Shown here piece after piece: positions 1-10,841 of a stretch of 64,000 nucleotides of DNA. The position numbers and the translations under genes are program-made. Source of the stretch: Choristoneura fumiferana (taxonomy: Eukaryota; Arthropoda; Insecta; Lepidoptera; Tortricidae). The stretch's first letter is position 1. Each line of letters begins with the position of its first letter. The notes beneath the pieces were generated by a model that saw only the letters and a program-made list of their open reading frames with translations, made no database searches and had not been told where the DNA came from. The DNA lies in assembly GCF_025370935.1 (NCBI RefSeq), contig NC_133472.1, positions 5,429,541 through 5,493,540 on the forward strand, in the 5' to 3' direction.

Positions 1-343
1 CGACTTGGGTACTTATTAATTAAAATACAAAATTAGAGAAAAAGTAAACTTGAAATGTTTTCATACTTTAGTAAAAAGTATCGCAACCGCAAAGAGAAGG
101 TAAACAACAATAAACAAGTGAGAAATATGAAAACGTCAAAATATGTCTAAGTTAAATTTTGTTTTTGATTAACGTTTATTTGCCTGTGTCGATGTTAAAA
201 ATACGCATTACTTAAATGTTGGCAGGCTATGGATTAGTAGGTTCGGAAAGTTTTTTTTTTGTATAAAAACCATATAAAATATATAACTGGCACCTTAGCG
301 TGTCCGAACGTACGAATTAAGAAAAAAAAGTAAGTGATTGCAG

Positions 344-475
344 CAGGGCTTCTACGAAACTCCAGACTCGAAGTTCGCGTCGTGCGGTCCGTCTGACACT
401 TATACTATTTAATATGAGAGCGAGAGGGACGGTACGATACGAACTTCAATTTTTGAACTTCAGAGTAGGCCCTCA
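344..475. mobile_element. GGGCTACTACGAAATTCG hairpin MITE, copy 1
   Basis: About 130-bp imperfect hairpin: GGGCTTCTACGAAACTCCAG, GTCTGACACTTATACTATTT, GAGCGAGAGGGACGGTACGA, then an inverted end. First of at least eight copies in the window. Confidence 0.75.
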
Positions 476-689
476 GTGTCGTTTTAGCAACATTACGATA
501 CAGTGCTGTTATGGGGAATAGACAATATAGACTTTTCCAGAACCTTGTTATGTATGTTGTTATATTACTGTTCGTGATTAAGTAAATCACATATTACAGT
601 ATAGGAGTAGAAAAAGGATATTTAAGTTTCATTGAGTTCATAATGCGTTGCCCTTTTTCTGAAAACACTGTTGCAATTTTTGTTATCTG

Positions 690-921
690 GGACGATCAAC
701 TTTTTTACCGACATTGAAATCTGTCCGCGACATTTTTCAAACAATTGCAGATTTTTGTAAGTAAACATGTTCTTTCTGTAATTTAATAGATGGTGTACAT
801 GAATACATGCTATCCTATGTAAGTTCAACCTATTAAATTGTGAAATATCTTGTTGGAAGTACGATTTTTTTGGTAACGCAGGAGACGCCCAAAGTGTCGG
901 TAAAATAGTTGATTGGCCCAC
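690..921. mobile_element. TGGGCCAATCAACT MITE, copy 1
   Basis: Inverted ends: TGGGACGATCAACTTTTTTA on the left; TAAAATAGTTGATTGGCCCA on the right. The body GTACGATTTTTTTGGTAACG, read in reverse, matches 15792-15990. Related single ends occur at 11022-11042 and 30088-30106. Confidence 0.7.
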
Positions 922-1315
922 CTGTGTCTATTTTAGTGAGCACATTCATTGTGCCATGTGTATTAACAAGCTAAATGTGATGCTATGCGATTAACGGATT
1001 AATCCTGTGATTAACTATTTTCCCTTCCAATTTTATTTGTGTGGGTTTGTCATTACATTTATGACATTTTGGCGTTACAAGTGTAACCGTGCTAATGTTT
1101 ACTGCGAATTACTTGATTTCAACTAATAAAATAACAAGTGCTTTATTACTACCGGTTATTTGTTGCTATCGAAACAAGCATGTACCAAATTTCATATCAA
1201 TTCGACACATAGCAGTGAGTCAATACTCACTTGTAGATTTGAAACAAACAAATATATTCATACTACCTAGTCTGGTGTACGATGTGGACACCACAAAAGG
1301 TTGAAATACACACTG

Positions 1316-1412
1316 GTACAGTCACCAGCATTAATATCTGCCACAGCGGAGCGTGCAAAAATATCTGACACGTCCTTCCGGCCCTGGAAATAGAGTCGTA
1401 TCAGATATTTAT
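1316..1412 (+). mobile_element. TACAGTCACCAGCA MITE, copy 1 (truncated)
   Basis: The left end and about 95 bp of body match copies 2-4. The right arm is missing. Confidence 0.75.
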
Positions 1413-1639
1413 TAAAAGCAGACATCTTGACAACTCTTTTATTCAACACATCTTTCATCTTTTTACATGATACTAACTGTGATTTTCTTTTTTTATAAAC
1501 ATTTTTATTTCATGTTTATGTTATGCTACCGCCATGCGAAAGGTTTTTTGTCAGTGTTTGTTTTACTTCAAATTATCAACCTTGTTCTTTCCTCGCCTAA
1601 CGCTTCAGCGAAGATTGGTTAGCAATTAATAAATAATAT

Positions 1640-1905
1640 AAGTTTTTGGTAAAAAAATCTTTTTTATTACAAGCTTTTTTTGCTGAATGTACCTAACGTC
1701 GACTTTGCTAGCATTGTCACCCAAACTACATTTTGCATACCAAATTTTAAGTCGATGCCATTAACAGTTGAAGAGTTCCGTCCTGCGGAGACGATCCTGG
1801 CCGGACTACCAGATTATTGTACTGTCACGCAATTTACACAAGTATGTCAAATTTCAAGTCAATCCGACTACTGGTAGTTGGTCAAATTTAACTTGCAACA
1901 TAATA
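1640..1905 (-). repeat. GACTTGAAATTTGG interspersed repeat, inverted copy
   Basis: Shares TCAAGTCAATCCGACTACTG, GAGTTCCGTCCTGCGGAGAC and CATTGTCACCCAAACTACAT (all reversed) with copies near 20336-20900, 35445-36150 and 39015-39290. No coding content was seen. Confidence 0.65.
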
Positions 1906-2094
1906 AAAAAGCTTGTAAAAACTTGATTATGTGAATGGAAACCGTGAAAAAACTATGTTTTTTGGATACAATGCAGTTGAATGCTTTGCTCTGCTGGCTA
2001 AAGTACAAAAAATTGTACTAAAAAAATACCAAAATATAATCTTGAACAAAAGTTGAACAAGAACTATTTATAATAAATGTAATTGGTAATCTAA

Positions 2095-2285
2095 GTATTA
2101 TAAAGTAACTCTGTCTGTATGTTACAACCGTTTTCACGTTTCAACCGCTGAACCGATTTAGACGAAATTTAGTATGGAGATAGTTGTATATCTTTTATCC
2201 CAGATGGATACTTTTTATCCCAGAAAAATGCATAGTACTTACCCGCGGGCTAGCGACAAGCGACTTTTCGCGGGCAACAGCTAGT
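2095..2285 (+). repeat. Helitron-like fragment
   Basis: TCAACCGCTGAACCGATTTA, a TTTTATCCCAGA repeat, ACTTACCCGCGGGCTAGCGA and the end GCGGGCAACAGCTAGTG, as in 33246-33471. Confidence 0.55.
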
Positions 2286-2401
2286 GAGAGATAAAACAAA
2301 AGCGTAAATCGGTCAATAAACTTTTTAGTGTATCTTGCTTGTTGCCAAAGTAATGTCGTCTCGGTGACTTCTTAAAAGTACGATTTTATGAGGTACAAAT
2401 C

Positions 2402-2443
2402 CACTAGAAGTTTGGAGTTGTGACACTCCAAACTTCTAGTGGA
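2402..2443. repeat. Perfect 18-bp inverted repeat
   Basis: CCACTAGAAGTTTGGAGT, six bases, then its exact complement. It lies at the end of a repeat related to 10860-10900, where the second arm is absent. Confidence 0.8.
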
Positions 2444-2666
2444 AAAATATATTTAAACAGATAAGAAAAATCTTGCATATCCCATTTTAGCGGGCCGCAT
2501 TATTAATGATTTAGAACCCTTGATGCTTCCCCTTGCCCCGTTGACCCCTTAGGCCCTAACTGCCCCATCTTGAAGTTTCCACACAGTTTATATAAATCGG
2601 TATTTTTGTAATTACCTACGGAATGAGAGCCCATTATAACACAGTGTTTGTATGCCAACGTTGCAG

Positions 2667-2741
2667 GGCGACAACCGCTCCGGTTACTTCCCGAAGGACT
2701 GCGTGCGCGAGGAGCCCGAGTGCCCCGGCGCGCTCGACTGA
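2667..2741 (+). CDS. Candidate terminal exon (SH3-like end), gene off the left edge or unidentified
   Basis: After the acceptor ACGTTGCAG the sequence reads GDNRSGYFPKDCVREEPECP-GALD and a TGA. GYFPKDCV resembles the last strand of SH3-type folds (G-x-FP-x-x-x-V). The stretch is far more GC-rich than its surroundings. The same frame stays open for 21 more codons after the TGA (2742-2804) before TAA at 2805-2807. No matching upstream exon was found in the window, so the gene would start left of position 1 or this is a gene fragment. Identity is not established. Confidence 0.4.
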   Translation, partial: GDNRSGYFPKDCVREEPECPGALD

Positions 2742-2830
2742 TGTCAGCAGTGCGTCGCCGAGCGCGACGCAGAACGGGCCCGCGAGTACGACGCAGACCT
2801 CGTCTAACTCATGAGGGCCTGGTACTTAGC

Positions 2831-3060
2831 CGCTACAGCGCTGCGGTTCAAGCCCCAGAGATTTCTCACCAAGCCCTTATGTCCTAGTACTTTGGCAGTG
2901 CGATATCACCTTTGGTTGGACGTGAACAGGCAAGGACCTCGTATAACTTGTGACAGCCTGGTACCACGGCGGCGCTACAGCGCTGCGGTTCAAGCCCAAT
3001 ACATTTCTCACCATGTCCTTATGTCCTAGTACTTTGGCAGTGCGATATCAACTTTAGTTT
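2831..3060 (+). repeat. Tandem duplication of about 141 bp
   Basis: CGCTACAGCGCTGCGGTTCA ... CCTAGTACTTTGGCAGTGCG occurs at about 2831-2912 and again at 2972-3052, with a decayed third unit near 3170-3270 (GGGACGTAAACAGGCTAAGA). It lies directly after the candidate exon at 2667-2741 and may be its 3' UTR. Confidence 0.7.
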
Positions 3061-4032
3061 TACCACTTCTTTCTATCGCACGGTATAAGACAAGGGTAGA
3101 AAGAGACGCTGAATACGTTCGCGAACGTAAGTGCGTTAGAATAATACGGCCTCAAGTAAGGGGATTTAGTGGGACGTAAACAGGCTAAGACCCTGCTATG
3201 GTTTTGTATAGCCGCAGATTTCTACCAAGTCTTTACGCTCTGGTATTCCGGCAATGTGATTTATGTTTAGTTTTACGTGAATTTCCGAGAGGGCTTGTCG
3301 CGAGTGTCTTCTAAGAGTCTCCCCACAACTATGGACGCGGAATCGGCTTAACCCGCCAATCGGCTCGGCGGACGCGAAACGTGTATTATAGGAAAACGTC
3401 TTTTTCACTCTTATTACGTGGACATAAAGCATTTTTGATCGATTCCTCGTTAATCGGTGTGGGGAGACGCTAACTCCCTGGTATCTTTGACGTCATATTG
3501 CTACGGTCTACCCTCAAATAAATTTAGTGTAAATTAAATATAGACTAGAATAGAGGGATTATAATAGCAGTAATAGAGTAGCGTCATTTTGATCTCCTCT
3601 AACTTATGTTGGTGACAATTTTAGATAAAGGAAGGTGTTTACGCGTATGACGATTTCTAGATCATCTGTACTATTGCCAGCCTTAGAAACTTGCGTACCT
3701 ACTTGTTATCATCCCTCTATAATGTAATCTATTCTGTATTCTAAAATTATTAATTACATTTCAAATGACAGGACAACATAAAATCATGACAGAAAGAAAC
3801 ATGACAAAATTAATATAATAAAATTTTAATCGATATTTATATTGGAGCATTCTGACCTAACACGATACGGGAGAAGCTCCTGGCATAAATGATTTTAATC
3901 ATTCGTTCATATTCCCTTTCCCTCAGCCGCGCACGCAAAGTCCATCCCGAGGAAACCATTTCAAAAGCTGCATAAAACATGACTCACCTTGACGTTTCTG
4001 TATTATGAATGAACTGAACACACAGAGCTCTA

Positions 4033-4457
4033 AATGAGGGCTATCGTTTTTTGTCTTTCTACATGGCGCCACTGTTGCGTGAGGTTTTTTAAGTGTGGCT
4101 TTCAAAGTCTGATATTACGGGCGTGAAAACAAAGTTTAGATTAAAATCATTTTTAACACACCTTAAAACCGTACCATAAAAATATCGAGCAACCACTGTG
4201 TTGCGTAGTCCCGGTTTGTTCGGAAAAGGGAGGACAAAAGTTTCCGAAAGACAAAACTCTCTCAAAACACAGACATTCATTGCCCCGTAACGCGTAATTG
4301 CTATAATTAATTTCAGGTAATGCAAAATATTCACAAAACTATTCTAATTATAAATAAACCCGCGTAGCTCACCCAAAAACTATGAGATTTGACATTTCGG
4401 AGACCTCACGCTACACTAGCGCCTCTAGCTGCGAATTCATACGCGATAGCCCTCATT
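4033..4457. mobile_element. 425-bp MITE family AATGAGGGCTATCG, copy 1
   Basis: Terminal 14-bp inverted repeats AATGAGGGCTATCG / CGATAGCCCTCATT. The body shares GGCTTTCAAAGTCTG, CGGGCGTGAAAACAAAG and AACCCGCGTAGCTCACCC with two other near-full-length copies (34795-35220, inverted; 53704-54129). An open frame of about 81 codons (minus strand) is shared with one sister copy but is broken in the other. Confidence 0.85.
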
Positions 4458-4559
4458 GAAACGAACTGAGTAAAAAATATGTGTGTCGAGCATCGCAAAG
4501 AAATTGCTAGTCGCGCCGCCAGCTGATACACACTGAAACCAGTGTTTTCATTTTCATTT

Positions 4560-4580
4560 TTTCATTTACTATGGCCATAC
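4560..4580. other. Left flank and target duplication of the P-like element
   Basis: GGCCATAC (4573-4580) is matched by GGCTATAC at 4891-4898. Confidence 0.6.
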
Positions 4581-4890
4581 CACGGAAGAATAAAAACAAG
4601 TGGAAGTGCTATGTAGGTGCAGCGTACGTGCCACAAGTAAGCGGAGGTACGTTTACTCGATGCCAGTCGTGGTCAACATTGCGTAGAGTATCGTATAGTA
4701 GTGACGCGACATTCCTTGTTTTACAGTAATTATGCCGCATTGCTCAATTCTGGAATGTAAAAATGATAGCAGGAAAAAAACTTACTAATGGAGGATTACC
4801 TACGTCATCGAGTGAGCGTACCGCCCCGCTTACCTGTGGCATGCAACGCTGCACCTACATAGCACTTCCACTGGTTTTTATTCTTCCGTG
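4581..4890. mobile_element. 310-bp long-inverted-repeat element, probable P-superfamily derivative
   Basis: The arms begin CACGGAAGAATAAAAAC and are near-identical for the first 45 bp (one mismatch), remaining similar for about 85 bp. The element is flanked by GGCCATAC (4573-4580) and GGCTATAC (4891-4898), an 8-bp duplication with one difference. It is close to the GGCCAGAC target consensus known for Drosophila P. The centre holds the start of a THAP-type zinc finger (4732-4788). THAP domains are the DNA-binding modules of P transposases. It looks like an internal-deletion derivative; no full transposase is present. Confidence 0.6.
4732..4788 (+). pseudogene. THAP zinc-finger start, truncated
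   Basis: MPHCSILECKNDSRKKTY then a stop: 18 codons. The MP start, C-x4-C spacing and CKN after the second Cys match the N-terminus of THAP domains. The C-terminal Cys-His pair is missing, so it cannot fold. It lies in the middle of the inverted-repeat element above and is presumably the remnant of its parent transposase. Confidence 0.5.
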
Positions 4891-5134
4891 GGCTATACAA
4901 TGATGGTTTTTAATCGGTGATCAGGAGTATAAAAATATTAATAACTAGCTAAAGCTAAAATTTAATTCATCAGGCGAGCTCGGAAGCAACTAGCTCATAC
5001 AATTAATATATTATTATATACCAATAACTACCGCATCAATGGTTCTCCTACATACCTAATTATAGAAGAGAAGTAGATATATACGAGGAATTTCACGAGT
5101 TTAATTTGAGTTTGTAGGACAACTTATCCTACTA

Positions 5135-5335
5135 ATAATATACATATATTTATAATATAAATGTGAAAGTTTGTGAAGATGTTTGAATGTTTGTTACTTA
5201 ATCACGTCTAAACCGCTGAACAGACTTTGAGTCCCTGGGATGGTCATAGGATAGCTTTTATCCCGGAAAATTGCATAGTTCCCGCGGGATTGCTATAAAC
5301 GAATACAACGCGGACCGCGGGCAACGGCTAATTAC
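5135..5335 (+). repeat. Helitron-like fragment
   Basis: TTATAATATAAATGTGAAAG, TCTAAACCGCTGAACAGACT, TTCCCGCGGGATTGCTATAA and GCGGGCAACGGCTAATT. A diverged copy of the same family. Confidence 0.55.
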
Positions 5336-5778
5336 TTGTAAGTTAAAGTATGAAGCTTTCGAAAGAGGTTGTAAACTCATAGAAAAAAACGTTAGTAGTG
5401 ACAAAAAAATTTTTGTTAAAAGTTAGTTACGAAATAAAAAGATAGGAAAGAAAAAAAGTCTGCGGTTCCATGTAAGTGTGGCTTAATTGTGACTGCTATC
5501 AATCACCGAATTGGAAAAATTGTTACCTGATCTGATCCTCGATTAAAAATCACCGTGTATACTCGAAATGGACAGTCAAGATTCTACACAAAATATTTCC
5601 GTCTCGTGAATACTGGAGCCGACGTACGATGGCTTTAACCCCTTGTATGCGGAAATAAAAAAAAATACATTTAAGTCTCATCTGTTTTAATAAGCAAAAA
5701 CTACTGCTGATTTTAATAAAAAAATAAACAAAAAGATAGATTTTGGTGCGGATCCGCGTCCTAATAATGACGTACCAG

Positions 5779-5896
5779 CACGGCTACTACGAAATTCGAA
5801 GTTCGTGTCGTTCCGTCCCTCTGACGCTTAACTATTTAATACGAGAGTGAGAGGGACGCGTACGATACGAACTTCGAATTTCGGAGTAGGCCCTCA
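5779..5896. mobile_element. GGGCTACTACGAAATTCG hairpin MITE, copy 2
   Basis: GGCTACTACGAAATTCGAAG ... CGAATTTCGGAGTAGGCCCT with the GAGAGTGAGAGGGACGCG central word. Confidence 0.75.
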
Positions 5897-7282
5897 AGGG
5901 TTAGAACTGCAGCCACACGTTATAAGGTGTGTCAGCCATTTTTGAATCGAATCGCATGCGATTGTTACAATAATCCAACATTTGTTGTTTTGATTCAATG
6001 CTTAAGCAAAAACATATTCTAAATAAACTAATTTATAAATAAACAGTAGTGTACGTTCGATGCAATCACAATTTTATGAATTGAATTATACAAATGCTTG
6101 TTAATGTTAGAAGGATATTTTTAAAATACGATATGCGTATATAATCTAGTGTGTATAGAGTATACATAAGTCTAGTTTTATTGAACTATTAAGTTCGTTG
6201 TAATTTTTGGTCTCGTTCTTGAGTTATTTTGTCATGATTAGTATAAAAGGTGCGTATAAATGCTTTAAATATTAGGCTATTTGGAACGTGTTAATGTCGT
6301 TAAACTAGCTAGATATTAAAATACTTACGGATAATCATCTTTTGAGGTTGTTTGGGGTTGAAAGCTCCTCAAATCTATTATCTATGATCCATATAATAAT
6401 TTCCCACACGGCATCCAGTTAAAAATATATGTTTATTTGCATGTAAAGGTGTTCATAATTATTTTATTCGTGTTTAATGTAGGCCCATATTTTGAACATG
6501 AAACTACCGTGAGACTCACTCATATTAAATGATATCGATGGTGGAAGTCTCAATTGGCGTAAGGGACAAAATACCGAAAATCACTTTTAAACATAGAAAA
6601 TTAGAGTTTTTTTTTCTCTGTCGATTGGTAGTATTCAAGTTACGATACGCCCCTTACTTTTGCTGTTATCAACATTTATTATTTTAAAATAAAATAGCTT
6701 AAGGGACATGATATAAAATATTTGAGCTGAAAAATGGCGTAAATGTATTATTTTTTTAATATTTGGGTCGTAAGGGGCTGTGGCAGTCTCATATGTCCTT
6801 TACGACTCGGCTCATGTCGTTAAAAAAAAACCCAACAAAAATAATATAAGGGCGTATGGGTCAATTATTGTTTCATTGCCCTTTACACCCCAACATTTTA
6901 TAACGAATAAGATAAAAAAGCAAGAAGTTGTTGGGCGTAACCTTACCGCCTGTACCTATTTCTTGTACCTAACATCAAAATACTAACGCGTCTACCTACT
7001 TTCCACGCGCCGAGCGTTTGCGCATTGCACATTCGGTCAGTCGTGTCAGACACGTCAAACACGGAGGACGTATTTGATTGCCTACGTTTGTTCTTTGTCA
7101 ACGCGCGTATTTTTTTATAAGATGCCAAAAGCAAAACAAAAAAAGAAGATTAAGTTGATGGATCCCCTAATGGCTTGACGTCGAGCTAACATTTCCGTAA
7201 TGGAATTTCAGACAAGGATGTTGAGGTAAATTTCTCTTAGCTACTTTGTTTATTTTAAGCTGTCCTGACAGATCCCAATAAA

Positions 7283-7330
7283 GGAAGCCTGTGCCCAGCA
7301 GTGGGACGTATATAGGCCGAGATGATGATG
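7283..7330 (+). repeat. LINE/SINE-type 3' tail
   Basis: GCCTGTGCCCAGCAGTGGGA then CGTATATAGGC and GATGATGATG: the same 3' end as the SINE at 11269-11580. Only the tail is left, inside the 2.64-kb element. Confidence 0.7.
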
Positions 7331-7386
7331 CATACATAATAATAATTGGCCTGTATAATTAATTATGTATGTTGAGGGTTAAAAAT

Positions 7387-7682
7387 GGTATAATCGGAAC
7401 GTCGTAAGGGACATTAAAAAACAGCAATTTATAAAATAATAAATACTTTTATGGGCGTAAGGGGTATAAAAAGCAAGAGCTAGAGTAAATTGTCGGTCGT
7501 AAGGGGCAGTAGCAAACAGACATTAAAAAAAAAGGTGTAATTGGTACGTCGTAAGGGGCATTAAACAACAGCAACTTATAAAATAAGGAATACTCTTATG
7601 GGCGTAAGGGACATCAAAAGCTAAAACTAGAGTAAATTGTTAGTCGTAAGGGACAGTAACAAACAGACATTTTAAAAATTGA
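7387..7682 (+). repeat. Two tandem units of about 148 bp with CGTAAGGG words
   Basis: Units 7387-7532 and 7533-7682 share order and text: GTCGTAAGGG, a CAGCAA-TTATAAAATAA stretch, TATGGGCGTAAGGG, CTAGAGTAAATTGT, GTCGTAAGGG and CAAACAGACATT. They are diverged by scattered substitutions. Confidence 0.8.
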
Positions 7683-7824
7683 GGTTACTTTATGGGTGTA
7701 AGGGGCACTTAAAGTAAAATACCTTGCTTGCTTCTTTTAGTTCATTAAAATACCTTGTTAATGTTAGGTCGTAGGAGGCATCAAAACAGATGGTTTTTAG
7801 AACTTGTAGTGATTGAAACAACAA

Positions 7825-8290
7825 CTCAAGCAAGCATGCTCCCAAATGTGCAAGAAATAGTGCAAGCAAGCGTGCAAGAAAGCATGCAAGCAAGCAAGCA
7901 AGCATGTAAGCAACCACCTAAGCAAGCTTGCAAGTGAGCATGTAATTTTGTCAATCAAATCAACAAACATGCAATTTTATCGGCCTGGGTTAGATGAACA
8001 TCGCGGGTTACCCCGATCCCGATGACCGGTCTATGGTATCTCCTCCAGCGCTCATGAAGCGGGCTGGCGTCCCACTCCCTCACAGCTGCAATCAGTGTGT
8101 TAGAGGAAGCATAAATAGTGCAAGCATGCATGCAAGCAAACGTGAAGCCAGAAGGCAAGCATGCATGCAAACAACAAATCAAGCAAGAATACTCCTAAAT
8201 GTGCAAGAAATAGTGCAAGCAAGCATGCAATCAAACATGCAAGCAAGCATGCAAGCAAGCAAGCATGTAAGCAATAATGCAAGCAAGCAG
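7825..8290 (+). repeat. Degenerate GCAAGCAA / GCATGCAA repeat, two blocks
   Basis: Blocks at about 7825-7935 and 8110-8290 consist of CAAG/CATG/CAAG tetramers. Each includes a shared phrase (CCTAAATGTGCAAGAAATAG or close). Open frames on both strands here are by-products of the 4-bp periodicity and are not annotated as genes. Confidence 0.75.
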
Positions 8291-8462
8291 AGTTAGTACG
8301 CCAGTGGTGGTAGTGAAAATCATTTCATCATCATCGTCATCAACAACATCATCAGTTCGTTTATCGCTACCCCCCGGAACTATGCTATTTTCCGGGATAA
8401 AAACTTATTTACTTGGCGATTTTTAACAGCTGCAATATCTTCCTTGACCCTCTCAGCTATAA

Positions 8463-8668
8463 ACAAACAAGTCAGCCATAGCCGAGCATTTGTTGGAGTC
8501 AGGACCTAACCACTGGATTGAGCTTCACAATCCCAAAATTCTGTCCACGGAACGTCATTTCTACTCAAGAATGGTACGTGAAGCAATTGAAATAAAAAAG
8601 CATAAAAATGTCAACCGGGACGATGGATATAAGCTTTCATCTTCGTGGAATCCTGTTATTAATAAGTG
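8463..8668 (+). pseudogene. Penelope-like retroelement C-terminal (GIY-YIG region) remnant
   Basis: An open stretch reads SAIAEHLLESGPNHWI through NPKILSTERHFYSRMVREAI, then EIKKHKNVNRDDGYKLSSSW. The pattern (S-A-x-A-EH, ILxxxRxxxxRxxREAIEIxKH, NRxDGxxLSxxW) matches the C-terminus of Penelope-like elements, after the GIY-YIG endonuclease core. A stop lies directly upstream and no RT is present, so it is a short 5'-truncated remnant. Confidence 0.6.
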
Positions 8669-9168
8669 TAAGTTTTATTTAACTTTTAACTTTTAATGTC
8701 CATTTAAAGAAAATGTTACAAATTACATAATTACGTGCAAAATTATGGCTTTTGCGCGTTATTTTAAACAATTAAAGTGGTTCTTTGAGTTAATTCACTA
8801 TTTTTTTAAATTTTTCTACAGGTACTTACGTCCAAATATGTAGCAAATAAAATATAAAATGTCCTATAAGACCAAAAATCGGTTACTACATTATTTATTT
8901 ATTTACGGTTTATGGGTGTAAGGAGCTATGACACCCGTATGTCACGGGCGTAAGGGACAGCTATTTTTCTTATTAAGCTTTTTACGAAAATGTCTATAGT
9001 TTCACGTTGAAAAGCAAGAAAATTCAAGATTTTACGTAATTATAACGTCCTGCTAAGTTAAACATTAACAATGCTGTGAGGGCTTGAAAATTACCAAAAA
9101 CTTCTTTTCGCTCTCCTGAAAAGTAGCATTTTGTCCCTTACGTCAATTGAGACTTCCACCATCGATAT

Positions 9169-10245
9169 TATAACGGATAACTCACGTCTTAAACCGAGTT
9201 TAGCTCGATCGGACTAAGAGCGGTTCCAAACTACGTCCGATTCGAATCCGTGGAAATACGGACTGGAATATTCGTTTTCCCGCCATCCGATTTCACCGTA
9301 CAAAAGTTCTAAGATCTCTCTGGACCGTATATTCACTGATAAGTCTGATAACTGATCAGATTCGGATCGTTATAGCGGAAAACCGTTCTGGGTAGCCATT
9401 ACGAAAATCGAAGTTTTTTTTTTATTCGACTGGATGGCAAACGAGCAATTGGGTCTCCTGATGATAAGAGATCAGATTCCAAAAATATGATATACTGAAT
9501 GAAATAAACAAAATTTAAGTAATGACCTTCATTTGACCCCTGCAGTGTCCTGTCACAAAGGCAGTTCTAAAGCAGGTCTAACCTCTAAAGCAAATTGACA
9601 GTTTGACATGTTGCTGTCCTGCTTATAATAGCAAAGAGTGACAAAGACGGAACTTTAATCACATGATGCGCACTCGGCTTAAACAGTTGTCATTTATCGT
9701 GAAGTCCGAAATGCATACGAGGATTTCCTATGTATTTTTACAAATTAAATTATAAAATTACTACGTTAGAAGTAAATATAAAAGAATATAAATATCAGAT
9801 TTTAATAAAAAATATCTATTTTCTATCACACCATTTAACAAACATAGGAATAATCGAAGCCAAAAGAAGATAAATAAATAAAACTATTTGTCATGGTTCA
9901 TTTAGGACTCTAAGCCGCGCTTGTATTAATGTCACATTGTAATGCCACAGATAACGTTATGTACGACCTGAATTTTTCTAGGCAATGGAACGTGGCTGTC
10001 TCACTGTGACGTCATCCAGCGTATATCGTAAAAAAAAAATATAAAAAATTAAATACTCATCCAAATTCAAAATGATGAAAATAGTATCTTAAAATATCCT
10101 ATTCTTCCAAAAAATAAAATTAAAAAAATAGGTTATTTATTTTTGGTGCATCCCAATTGCGCCGGCGGGGCCCCGCGCTCGCTCGCTTGCGTCGTGAATT
10201 CGCGTGGTGATAAGACACTAAGTTTTTGCCATCGCGCATTCGCGT
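9169..10245. other. Stretch without a recognised gene
   Basis: Contains a short copy of the GACTGGATGGCAAACGAGC repeat (about 9415-9470) and a GC-rich patch at 10160-10205. A decayed hairpin-MITE piece follows at 10245-10360 (CGCACTGTCGTATTAAATAA, ACGGCAAGATAAGAAACTCG). Nothing else stands out. Confidence 0.5.
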
Positions 10246-10700
10246 TCTATTAGGACGATGCCGCACTGTCGTATTAAATAATATTAGGTCAGCGGAACGG
10301 CAAGATAAGAAACTCGAATTTTGAAATTCTAGTAGTCGTATAGGGCCTGAATGTCGTACATAAACAAACGTGCATAGATAAAATCCTGACTTTGCCGTAG
10401 TCGACTAAAATAGTACTGTCCTAAGACATATCGTCAGAACTTTGAAAAAATCTCGTATCTAAAATCAATATATCAAAAAAAAATACCTTGACATATGTTC
10501 ATAAAGTTCACTCAAAAAAATTATCTATTTTGAGGTAAGAGTTTTTTTTAAAGTAGTGACGTAATTCGATGTGTAGCGCCCATCCTAGTCGCTGTGAGGT
10601 TAACGTATGTCGTCGTTTGATTTGAAATACATACAGACGTACATCTCAACTTCTTAGTGTACCTTGTTGCCATGGTATCGTCTCCTGAGTTTCATATTAA

Positions 10701-10841
10701 GGGCCTGTTTCATCACTTGTCCACTAACTTTAAGTGACGGTTATCAATGATGCCGTCTCTGTTTGTTTTGTCCGAATAAACAAAGACGGCATTACTTTTA
10801 TCTGACACTTAGAGTTAGCCGACAAGTGGTGAAACAGGCCC
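10701..10841. mobile_element. Harbinger-type MITE (GGGCCTGTTTCA)
   Basis: 141-bp foldback, GGGCCTGTTTCATCACTTGT matched by its complement at the right, flanked by TAA (10698-10700, 10842-10844). The centre carries GATGCCGTCTCTGTTTGTTT and its inverted counterpart. It sits inside a repeat related to 2345-2425. Confidence 0.8.

Larger units (their letters stand above)
6532..9168. mobile_element. 2.64-kb terminal-inverted-repeat element carrying CGTAAGGG repeats
   Basis: The ends are 41-bp inverted repeats with one mismatch (left 6532-6572, right 9128-9168), starting ATATCGATGGTGGAAGTC. Inside, about a dozen copies of a (C/T)GTAAGGG(G/A)C-like word occur in one orientation, many clustered at 7400-7700, with the inverted copy in the right end. 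The interior also holds a LINE tail, GCAAGCAA-type repeats and a Penelope-like remnant. No transposase was recognised and no clear target duplication was found. Probably a non-autonomous DNA element of unknown superfamily. Confidence 0.65.

Noticed and set aside
4089..4334. 81-codon frame conserved between two MITE copies (also 53758-54006)
   Set aside because: The third copy (34795-35220) is frameshifted, and similarity extends equally through non-coding parts, so it reflects recent copying rather than protein selection.
7690..8296. Open frames with QASKQACKQ and LACLLACLLA repeats
   Set aside because: Products of the tetranucleotide CAAG/CATG repeat; both strands are open for the same reason.
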